A stretch of 64,000 nt of DNA, taken from the NCBI RefSeq assembly GCF_012985465.1, contig NZ_JAAQWN010000006.1, forward strand, positions 310,001 through 374,000, given 5' to 3'. Positions within the stretch are counted from its first letter, which is position 1, and every line of letters starts with the position of its first letter. The notes under the pieces were generated by a model, which was given only the letters and a program-made list of their open reading frames with translations, was not told the origin of the DNA and did no database searches. This DNA comes from Pseudomonas sp. WS 5079 (lineage in GTDB: Bacteria > Pseudomonadota > Gammaproteobacteria > Pseudomonadales > Pseudomonadaceae). This document shows positions 54,867 to 62,200 of this stretch, in pieces. A program made the position numbers and the translations under genes.

Positions 54867-56537
54867 TTACCAGCTCCTGAACTTGGCGGGCGGGTTGTAC
54901 AGGCCACCGGACCAGTCCACCAGGTCGGCCACGCTTTTGGCCGCCAGCAGCTCGCGAGTGGCGTCGGTGCGGCGGATGCCGAGGTCTTCGGGCAAGGCAA
55001 TCAGGCCTTCGCGGCGCATGCGCGCGGTGTCCTTGGGGTTGTGGCGCAGGCCGATGGCGGTCACCCCGGCGACCGCCGCGATCATCGCCTGGCGCTCTTC
55101 CAGGGAGCGCGCCTTGTACAGGTAGGCGATGCCTTCTTCGGTGAGCAAGTGGGTCACGTCGTCGCCGTAAATCATGATCGGCGCCAGGGGCATGCCGCTT
55201 TTGCGCGCCACTTCCACTGCGTCGAGGGTGTCGACGAAGGTCGGTTTGCCGCCCTCCTGGAAGGTCTCGACCATCTGCACCACCAGCTTTTTGCCGCGCT
55301 CCAGCAAGGCTTCGGGGGCATCGTCGTGGCGCATATCGAGCCAGGCCGGGGTGCCGTGGCGGCGCCCGCGTGGGTCGTGGCCCATGTTCGGCGCACCGCC
55401 AAACCCGGCGAGCCGGCCTCGGGTCACGGTGGACGAATGACCGTCACCATCCACCTGCAAAGTGGCGCCGATAAACAGGTCCACCGCGTATTGCCCCGCC
55501 AGTTGGCAGAACATCCGGTTGGAGCGCAACGAGCCGTCGCGACCGGTGAAGAACACATCCGGGCGCGCGGCGATGTAGCTTTCCATGCCCAGTTCGGTGC
55601 CGAAGCAATGCACGCTTTCAACCCAGCCGCTTTCGATGGCGGGGATCAACGTGGGGTGCGGGTTGAGGGTCCAGTTGCGGCAGATCTTGCCTTTAAGGCC
55701 CAGGGACTCACCGTAGGTCGGCAGGATCAGTTCAATCGCGGCGGTATTGAAACCAATGCCATGGTTCAGCGACTGCACGTTGTGTTTTTCGTAGATGCCA
55801 CGGATCGCCATCATCGCCATCAGCACATGCACCGGCTTGATATGCCGGGGGTCGCGGGTGAACAGCGGTTCGATATAGAAGGGCTTGTCGGCCACCACCA
55901 CGAAATCCACCCAACTGGCCGGGATGTCCACGCGGGGCAAGTCGCTGACGTCGTCCACCAATTGGTTGACCTGCACGATGACGATGCCATCGCTGAACGC
56001 CGCCGGCTCGATCAGCGCCGGGGTGTCTTCGGTGCTGGGGCCGGTGTAGATATTGCCGGCGCGGTCGGCCATGAAGCCTGCGGACAGCACCACGTTGGGG
56101 ATCAGGTCTACGACCAGTCGCGCATAGAGTTCGATGTAGGTGTGGATCGCGCCGACTTCCAGCAGGCCGTCTTCAAGCAGCTGGCTGATGCGCAGGGATT
56201 GGGTGCCGGCAAACGAGAAATCGAGCTTGCGGGCGATGCCCTTTTCAAACAGGTCCAGGTGCTCGGAGCGCCCGACGCTGGGCATGATCATGTGCAAATC
56301 GTGGAGCACGGCCGGGTCGGCCTTGGCCAGGGAACGCGAGAGAAAGTCGGCCTGCTTCTGGTTATTGCCTTCCAGCACCACGCGGTCGCCGGGCAGGATC
56401 AGGGCTTGCAGGGCCTCGACGATCCTGTCGCTGGGCAGCACGGCCCCGTCGGCAAACGCCTGGACCAGCCCGAGCCGCCGCTGCTTCTCGTCGCGGCGCC
56501 GCGTCCAGCGCGAGTCGGGGGTTATTGTTGTTGTCAT
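54867..56537 (-). CDS. mdcA: Malonate decarboxylase alpha subunit MdcA
   Basis: The 556-aa acetyl-S-ACP:malonate ACP transferase has GDRVVLEGNNQKQADFLSRS, GKICRNWTLNPHPTLIPAIE, RMFCQLAGQYAVDLFIGAT and GFGGAPNMGHDPRGRRHGTP. It exchanges acetyl for malonyl on MdcC. It is the first gene of the nine-gene unit; GGAG lies upstream of ATG. Confidence 0.96.
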   Translation of the reverse strand: MTTTITPDSRWTRRRDEKQRRLGLVQAFADGAVLPSDRIVEALQALILPGDRVVLEGNNQKQADFLSRSLAKADPAVLHDLHMIMPSVGRSEHLDLFEKGIARKLDFSFAGTQSLRISQLLEDGLLEVGAIHTYIELYARLVVDLIPNVVLSAGFMADRAGNIYTGPSTEDTPALIEPAAFSDGIVIVQVNQLVDDVSDLPRVDIPASWVDFVVVADKPFYIEPLFTRDPRHIKPVHVLMAMMAIRGIYEKHNVQSLNHGIGFNTAAIELILPTYGESLGLKGKICRNWTLNPHPTLIPAIESGWVESVHCFGTELGMESYIAARPDVFFTGRDGSLRSNRMFCQLAGQYAVDLFIGATLQVDGDGHSSTVTRGRLAGFGGAPNMGHDPRGRRHGTPAWLDMRHDDAPEALLERGKKLVVQMVETFQEGGKPTFVDTLDAVEVARKSGMPLAPIMIYGDDVTHLLTEEGIAYLYKARSLEERQAMIAAVAGVTAIGLRHNPKDTARMRREGLIALPEDLGIRRTDATRELLAAKSVADLVDWSGGLYNPPAKFRSW

Positions 56538-56617
56538 GATCGCTCCACGGGTTCGCTGTCGTGGGGCTCACCATAGGAGTGAATCGGGGGGGTATCAATC
56601 AAGCTCGGCGGTGGATT

Positions 56618-56634
56618 GTTACGGTTGGAGTAAC
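56618..56634. promoter_or_regulatory. Candidate MdcR site GTTAC-N7-GTAAC
   Basis: A perfect 5-bp inverted repeat with a seven-base spacer, containing T-N11-A, lies 80 bases upstream of mdcA. LysR-family regulators bind such sites, so MdcR is the natural candidate; it lies very near the end of the convergently placed neighbour gene at 56637. Confidence 0.4.
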
Positions 56635-56636
56635 GG

Positions 56637-57359
56637 TCAGGAGCGCCGCCATTCCATGCGCTGGCGCCACACCGTCCAGCCCAAGCCAATGCCCGCCACG
56701 CCATGAAACCCCAGCACCGCCGCCAGGCTCCAGCTCACCAGCCCCCAAATCGCCTGCACGTACACGGGCAGCAGAAACAGCAGCAGCCCAAACAACACGG
56801 CCACGCCCCATTGCTCCCACTTCATCAACCGACGCAGATAGGAGACGATCGCGCAGCCTGACACCGCGCCCAGGAAAGCCAGCAACAGGCCGGTGACTTC
56901 ATGCCCCGACACCACGGGCCAATCCAGGCGCCACAAGGGCAGGCAGAAAACAGTCAGCACCAGTGAACACATCAGGATAAACACGAACAGGTATTCAAAG
57001 ACCGCCAGGCCCCAGCCACGAATGCTGGTGCGGGTCTGTTCAATCTCGGCCTTGCTTGGTCTTTTCGAAATGGCCACCCCAAGCAAGCACGAGCCCAAAC
57101 CGCCGAGGCTCATGACCACCAGGTTGATCACAACACCCTTGATTTCTTTGCCTGTGGCGTTGAGCACGAGGGTTTCCAGGTACCCCAAGATAAACACCGC
57201 GCCCACCACCGAAATCCCGAAGCCAGCGAGCTTGCCGCGCCGTGTCGGAAAACTCATCGTCGCGCTGGCAGTGAACACCAACACCAGGAACCACAACAGC
57301 AAAGCACCGGTAAACGGGGTGAGGTTGTACAGCCAGGCAAATACGTCAAATAGCCACAT
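56637..57359 (-). CDS. Unrecognised multi-pass membrane protein
   Basis: The 240-aa protein has about seven hydrophobic segments (for example LTPFTGALLLWFLVLVFTAS and WGLAVFEYLFVFILMCSLVL) with short charged loops (ISKRPSKAEIEQTRTS). I do not recognise a family. GGAAG lies ten bases before ATG. Its stop is about 100 bases upstream of mdcA on the same strand, and it ends next to the candidate mdcA operator, so read-through into mdc is possible. Confidence 0.7.
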   Translation of the reverse strand: MWLFDVFAWLYNLTPFTGALLLWFLVLVFTASATMSFPTRRGKLAGFGISVVGAVFILGYLETLVLNATGKEIKGVVINLVVMSLGGLGSCLLGVAISKRPSKAEIEQTRTSIRGWGLAVFEYLFVFILMCSLVLTVFCLPLWRLDWPVVSGHEVTGLLLAFLGAVSGCAIVSYLRRLMKWEQWGVAVLFGLLLFLLPVYVQAIWGLVSWSLAAVLGFHGVAGIGLGWTVWRQRMEWRRS

Positions 57360-57430
57360 TGTGTTGTTGCTTCCACCGAAAGACTCGTCGGGTTATCGGC
57401 GGGTTTACGTGGGGCTTTACCCGAGCAGGC

Positions 57431-57474
57431 ATCAGTCCCAAAAAGGGAACGAACGGTCCCTTTCTGGGACTGAT
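57431..57474. terminator. Hairpin after the DUF6124-like gene
   Basis: ATCAGTCCCA plus AAAGGGA pairs with TCCCTTT plus TGGGACTGAT around an eight-base loop, giving an 18-bp stem with one mismatch. It lacks a strong T run, so it may be a processing or stability hairpin. Confidence 0.6.
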
Positions 57475-57480
57475 CAAGTT

Positions 57481-57708
57481 TTACGCAGCGGCCGCAGGCG
57501 ATAGTTGCTCCAGCGCACGCTCGACCAGCAGTTGGCCCAGTTCGGTCATTTGTTGGATGGCCAGGAGCACGCCGCGCTGGGCGCCGTTCAGCTCAAAGGC
57601 CAGGCCGCAGGTCAGGGCGTTGAGGGACTCGAGGGTTTCGGTGTTCTGGTGTGGGTTGACGGTGAAGATACTGGATGAGGTAGGTCGGTTGGGGGTGGGT
57701 TTGATCAT
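57481..57708 (-). CDS. DUF6124/DUF3077-like small protein
   Basis: The 75-aa cytoplasmic protein resembles the small Pseudomonas family with IFTVNPHQNTETLESLNALTC and LNGAQRGVLLAIQQMTELGQ, then a short Ala-rich end. The function is unknown; several copies per genome are usual. ATG 57708 has GGAG nine bases upstream; ATG 57717 is too close to the site. A structured leader precedes it. Confidence 0.75.
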   Translation of the reverse strand: MIKPTPNRPTSSSIFTVNPHQNTETLESLNALTCGLAFELNGAQRGVLLAIQQMTELGQLLVERALEQLSPAAAA

Positions 57709-57717
57709 GGTGAACAT

Positions 57718-57945
57718 CTCCGATATGTGAAGGAGACTGACACCGCTTGCTTGCACGCAAATCGGGTGGCAGCTGTGCGCAGGTGTGCAAGACCGGGCAT
57801 ATCGGACCCCGGCAGACCCGAAGGTCTCCCACGCACAGCCGCCATAACAAACACAGCAGGCATAAAAAACGCCCGCTGAATGGCTATGGGCGTTGGTGCG
57901 CCGATATGTAACCGGACTTGCACGTCCGTGTCACCGTTTTTTGCG
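57718..57945 (-). promoter_or_regulatory. Structured leader of the DUF6124-like gene with attenuator-like hairpin
   Basis: Read on the minus strand, this region has CGGAC/GTCCG (57928-57913), then AACGCCC/GGGCGTT followed by T6 (57894-57864), a typical intrinsic terminator about 155 bases before the gene, then CACATATCGGAG, where the ribosome site is. ACATATCGG occurs twice, once before the terminator and once at the ribosome site. A GTG-started 72-codon frame runs through it but is probably not a gene. Confidence 0.5.
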
Positions 57946-58013
57946 ATGACCGACCAAGCCTAGGCGCGCAGGCGGCGAGCGACAAGTTCATGGGCGGCGC
58001 GAAAATGCGCGGG

Positions 58014-58059
58014 AAAAATCTGAAGGCATCATGCCGCATGATCATTCCTACAGATTTTT
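58014..58059. other. Long intergenic hairpin
   Basis: AAAAATCTG pairs with CAGATTTTT around an inner ATCATG/CATGAT stem. It could end transcripts in both directions. Apart from this and the leader, the 400 bases before higA's toxin partner hold nothing I recognise. Confidence 0.5.
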
Positions 58060-58103
58060 AGGGTTGTTGCTCGGATGGCACCTCTCTAGCCTTTGGAATT
58101 TGA

Positions 58104-58364
58104 ATCATCTCACCAGAAGAACATTATGAAACAGGATCAACCAAAGGCATCAACGCGGGTCACGCGAAACGCTTGCGTCGTGTGCTGCTGATTCTGGATA
58201 GCGCAGGACACCCGGGCGAATTGAATCTCCCAGGATGGCGTTTTCATCGACTCAAAGGCGATCTGCTCGACTACTGCTCCGTCAGCATTAGCGGTAACTG
58301 GCGCATCATTTTTCGTATGCTTGATGATCACGTCGAACTGGTTGATTACCTTGACTACCATTGA
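58104..58364 (+). pseudogene. HigB-family toxin lacking its 5' end
   Basis: From 58125 the frame reads YETGSTKGINAGHAKRL and later LNLPGWRFHRLKGDL, SGNWRIIFRM and LVDYLDYH, the HigB/RelE-like toxin fold up to its usual end. Members normally start with about 12 residues (MI..F.HKGL..F) before YETGS; here the frame is closed by TGA at 58101 and has no ATG or GTG. The only start is TTG 58173, which would drop a further 16 residues. The toxin is thus probably inactive or uses an unusual start. Full-length HigB cleaves mRNA on the ribosome. Confidence 0.65.
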
Positions 58365-58378
58365 ACAGGGGCACGTAC

Positions 58379-58666
58379 ATGGGTATGCACAACCCGCCAC
58401 ATCCCGGCGAAATCCTGCTTGAGGATGTGATGCCCAGCTTGGGCATCACCATTACCGACATGGCCCGGCGGCTCGGCTTTGCCAGGGAAACATTCTCCAG
58501 GATCCTGCATGGTCACGCGCCAGTCAGCCCAGACCTTGCCGTGAGGTTGGAGCGGGCAGGCATCAGCAAAGCGCGGTTATGGTTGTCGATGCAAAGTACC
58601 TACGATCTTTGGCAAGCAGAGCACCGTGAACAACCGGTCATTGAGCGTTTTGCGCAGATTAAGTAA
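58379..58666 (+). CDS. higA: HigA-family antitoxin
   Basis: The 95-aa XRE-type protein has the HigA signature (NPPHPGEILLEDVMPSLGIT) and a HTH (TDMARRLGFARETFSRILHG, then PDLAVRLERAG). It would bind HigB and repress the operon. ATG 58379 has AGGGG eight bases upstream and lies 14 bases after the higB stop. It is intact, unlike its partner. Confidence 0.88.
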   Translation: MGMHNPPHPGEILLEDVMPSLGITITDMARRLGFARETFSRILHGHAPVSPDLAVRLERAGISKARLWLSMQSTYDLWQAEHREQPVIERFAQIK

Positions 58667-58690
58667 GGTTTGGCGCCAAGCGCAATCCAA

Positions 58691-58794
58691 TGTGGGAGCT
58701 GGCTTGCCTGCGATGCAGACGCTTCGGTGTGTCAGTTAAACCGAGGTGATGCTATCGCAGGCAAGCCAGCTCCCACACAAGCCAGCTCCCACAT
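58691..58794. repeat. REPIN with a duplicated end
   Basis: An inverted pair of the GGAGCTGGCTTGCCTGCGAT class; the right end GCCAGCTCCCACA occurs twice in tandem (58765-58777 and 58781-58793). It lies between convergent higA and chpC. Confidence 0.9.
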
Positions 58795-58824
58795 TGGGTC
58801 TTCAGAGGTGCTGAAAACGGTTGT

Positions 58825-59280
58825 TCACGCCAACCCAGCCTCGACCAGCAGCGCTTCCAACCCCATCAGATCCGGCACTTTCGCCACATGCTCGCCGACC
58901 TGTACCGCCGCCAGTTCCAGCGGTGATAGGGGTACGTCCACGTAGCTCAACTGGCTGTCGAGCTTGTACGAGCGGGGAATGCCCTGGATCACTAGCGCGA
59001 TGAACTTCAAGGTCGGGCGCCCGCCGAGGGCGTTGAGCACGACGATCCGTGCGCGTTCGCTGACAACGCTGGTACCACCGCAGGCCGCTTCGAAGCTGAT
59101 CAGGGGCAGTTGCTGGTCGCGCCAGGTCACTTGCCGCAGGTACCACGGCGGAGCGTCGCTGGCCGGTTCGCCGCGCTGGAAGTCGATCAGCTCGGCCACC
59201 GCTACGTTGGGCAGCAGCAGGTGGCGGTCGGCCAGGGGCAGCAGCAAGCCGGTGAGTTGGCTGGTGCGGTGGTCAAGCAT
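58825..59280 (-). CDS. chpC: CheW-like adaptor ChpC
   Basis: The 151-aa CheW-domain protein (LTGLLLPLADRHLLLPNVAV, YLRQVTWRDQQLPLISFEAA, VQVGEHVAKVPDLMGLEALL) follows chpA with an eight-base overlap. In P. aeruginosa ChpC is an accessory adaptor linking receptors to the Pil-Chp system that controls type IV pili and cAMP. Confidence 0.88.
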   Translation of the reverse strand: MLDHRTSQLTGLLLPLADRHLLLPNVAVAELIDFQRGEPASDAPPWYLRQVTWRDQQLPLISFEAACGGTSVVSERARIVVLNALGGRPTLKFIALVIQGIPRSYKLDSQLSYVDVPLSPLELAAVQVGEHVAKVPDLMGLEALLVEAGLA

Positions 59281-62200
59281 GTTTCGGGCTCCAGTAGGCG
59301 ATGCTTTCGAGCAACACCGACTCTTGATAGGGCTTGCCAAGGTAGTCGTTGACGCCAATCGCCATGGCCCGATCGCGGTGTTTCTGGCCGGTGCGCGAGG
59401 TGATCATGATGATCGGCAGGCGCGCGAGCCGTGGGTCGTTGCGCACCTGGATCGCCACTTCAAAGCCATCCATGCGCGGCATTTCGATGTCCAGCAACAT
59501 CAGGTCCGGGGTGTGTTCTTCGAGCAGGGCGATGGCGTCGATGCCGTCCTTGGCAGTCAGTACGTTCATGCCGTTGCGCTCGAGCAGGCGGCTGGTGACT
59601 TTGCGTACGGTCACTGAGTCGTCTACCACCAGCACCAGCAATCGCTGTTTTTTCTGCGGCTCGTTGACCGCCAATGCCGTGTCCGCCGCCTGGGCCGGCA
59701 AGGCCGGGGCCAGGGCGCGGATATGTGCCAGCAGGTCGATGATCAACACCACCCGGCCATCGCCGAGAATGGTCGCCCCGGACAGCCCCTGCACCGCCGC
59801 AAACTGCGGGCCCAGGCCCTTGACCACGATTTCCCGGGTGCCGGCCATGTCGTCCACCTGCACCGCAATATATCGCTCGTTGCATTGCATCAGCAGCACC
59901 GGCAGCGGCTGGCTTTGCCCCAGCAGCTTGGGCCGGGCCACGGTGTGCAGCAGCTCGCCCAGGTAATACAGCTCATAGCGCTGGCCGGCGTATTGATACA
60001 CCGGCGGGTCCAGTTGGTAGTGCCCTTCCAGCTCATTGGGCAACACGCGCACCAGGCCCTGGATGGTGTTCAGCGGGATCGCGTACTGGTCTTCCGCGCA
60101 CTGCACCATCAACGCCCGGTTGACCGACACGGTGAACGGCAGGCGAATGCGAAAATGCACGCCCTGCCCCGGCGTAGAGTCGATCACCATGCTCCCGCCG
60201 AGCTGGCGCACTTCTTCATGCACCACGTCCATGCCCACGCCGCGCCCGGAAATCTGGGTGATTTTTTCGGCGGTGGAAAAGCCCGGCTGCAAGATGAACT
60301 GCAACACATCGCGATCGCTGATCTCCATCTCCGGGTCCAGCAGGCCACGCTTGATCGCCTTGCGCCGCACCGCATCCAGCGGCACGCCAGCGCCGTCGTC
60401 GCGCATGTCGAAGATGATGTCGCCACCTTCATGGCTCAGGTCCAGGGTGATCCGGCCCTTCTGCGGCTTGCCCGCCAACAGCCGTGCATCCCGCGATTCC
60501 AGGCCATGGTCGACGGCGTTGCGCAGCATATGCTCCAGGGGCGCGGCCATGCGCTCCAGCACGTTGCGGTCCATCTCGCCCTCGGCATTGCCGACCACGA
60601 ATTCCACGTCCTTGCCCAGCTCGCCGGCCACTTGCCGCACGATACGCTTGAGGCGCGGCAGCATGCGCTCGAACGGCACCATGCGCGTGCGCATCAGGCC
60701 TTCTTGCAGCTCGGTGTTGATCCGCGCCTGTTGCTGCAACAGGTTCTGCGCGTCCTGGTTACGCTGGTCGAGGGTTTCCTTGAGGTCCAAAAGGTCCGAG
60801 GCCGACTCGGACAACGCGCGGGACAGCTGTTGCAACTGGGAATGGCGATCCATTTCCAGTGGATCGAATTCTTCGTAGCCCAGGCGCTCGGTCTCGGCGT
60901 GCTGGCGGCTGAGGATACGGCCCTGGGTCTCGGTATCGAGGCGGCGCAGTTGGTCACGCATGCGCTCGATGGTGGTTTCCACCTCACTGAGGGCGGCGCG
61001 GGCGTCGTTGACCTGCTGCTCGATGCGCCCACGGAAAATCGAGGTTTCGCCGGCGAGGTTGACCAGGTCATCCAGCAGCTCGGCAGAGATTTTCACCATG
61101 TCCGCGCCCGGCTCGCTAGCGGCCGGGGCTTCGGGTTTGCTGGCGGCCATGGCGACCGGTGCGGCCTGGTCTTCGCTGGGCTGGACCAGGCTTTTGATGC
61201 GCTCGATCAGGCGCTCCACCGAACCGACCGGCAACCCCGCCGCCACTGCCTCGACCATCTGCGCCAGGCGGTCATGGCAGCCCTGCAGCAGCGCAAACAG
61301 CTCGCTGGTGGGCGCCAGCAAGCCCGCCGACAGGCCTTCGTAGAGAAACTCCAGTTCGTGGGCCAGGTCGCCAATCGGGCCAATCTCGACCATCCGCGCG
61401 CCGCCCTTGAGGGTGTGCAGGTCGCGCAGCAGAGTCTCGACTTCCTGGCGGCCCTGGGGCTCGGCCTGCCAGCGCGACAGTGCGGCGCCGGAGCTGTCGA
61501 GGATGTCGGCCGCTTCCTCCAGAAAGATGTCCAGCAGCTCCGGATCACTGCCGCCGCCCTGTGCATCGGGCGGTGTGGGCAGCGCCACCGGCGCGGCGTT
61601 CTGGCGCACCTCGCGCAAGCGGCCAATCAGGGCGCTGGAATCACTCAAGGGTTGCTGCTCTTGCAACTGCTCCAGTTGCAAGGCCAGGTGTTCATGGCTG
61701 TCCATCAACACTTGCGCCATTTCAACGGAGTAGTTGTAGCGCCGGTCCACCAGGCCTTCGTAAAGGCTTTCCAACTCTTGGGCCAGATCGCCCACCGGGC
61801 CGATTTCGGCCATGCGCGCACCGCCGCGCAGGGTGTGCAGGTCGCGTTGCAGGGACGACAGCGGCGCCACGCCGTCGGGGTCCAGCAGCCAGCGCTTGAG
61901 GGACTGCCCGGCGCTGTCGAGGATATCCACCGCTTCTTCAAGGAAGATCTCGACGATCTCATCGTCCACCGCCCAGTCCTGCTGCAACTGCGAGGTGGCC
62001 GCGCCCAGTTCGGCAATGCTCAAGGCGCGACTGCCATCGGTTTTGATCAGGCCGGTGGCGCTGGGGTCGAGCCCTTCATCGAGTAACTCGCGCAAGGCTT
62101 TCATGCGCGCCGGCGCCGGGCAGACCTCCTGGCCGGCGGCCAGTTGGTCGAGCATGTTGATCAGGGCTTCATGGGCCTGTTCGGCCTCCTGGAAAAATCG

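Noticed and set aside
54552..56576. 674-codon open frame antisense to mdcA/mdcB
   Set aside because: Long only because of the GC-rich third positions of the mdc genes; no domain is seen.
57705..57923. GTG-started 72-codon frame in the DUF6124 leader
   Set aside because: It crosses an intrinsic terminator and the ribosome site of the downstream gene; more likely a leader RNA than a coding sequence, though similar frames are sometimes annotated.
58126..58170. ATG 58126 as the higB start
   Set aside because: It is in a different reading frame from the toxin and ends after a few codons.
59723..62086. 787-codon open frame antisense to chpA
   Set aside because: A shadow of chpA with low-complexity composition.
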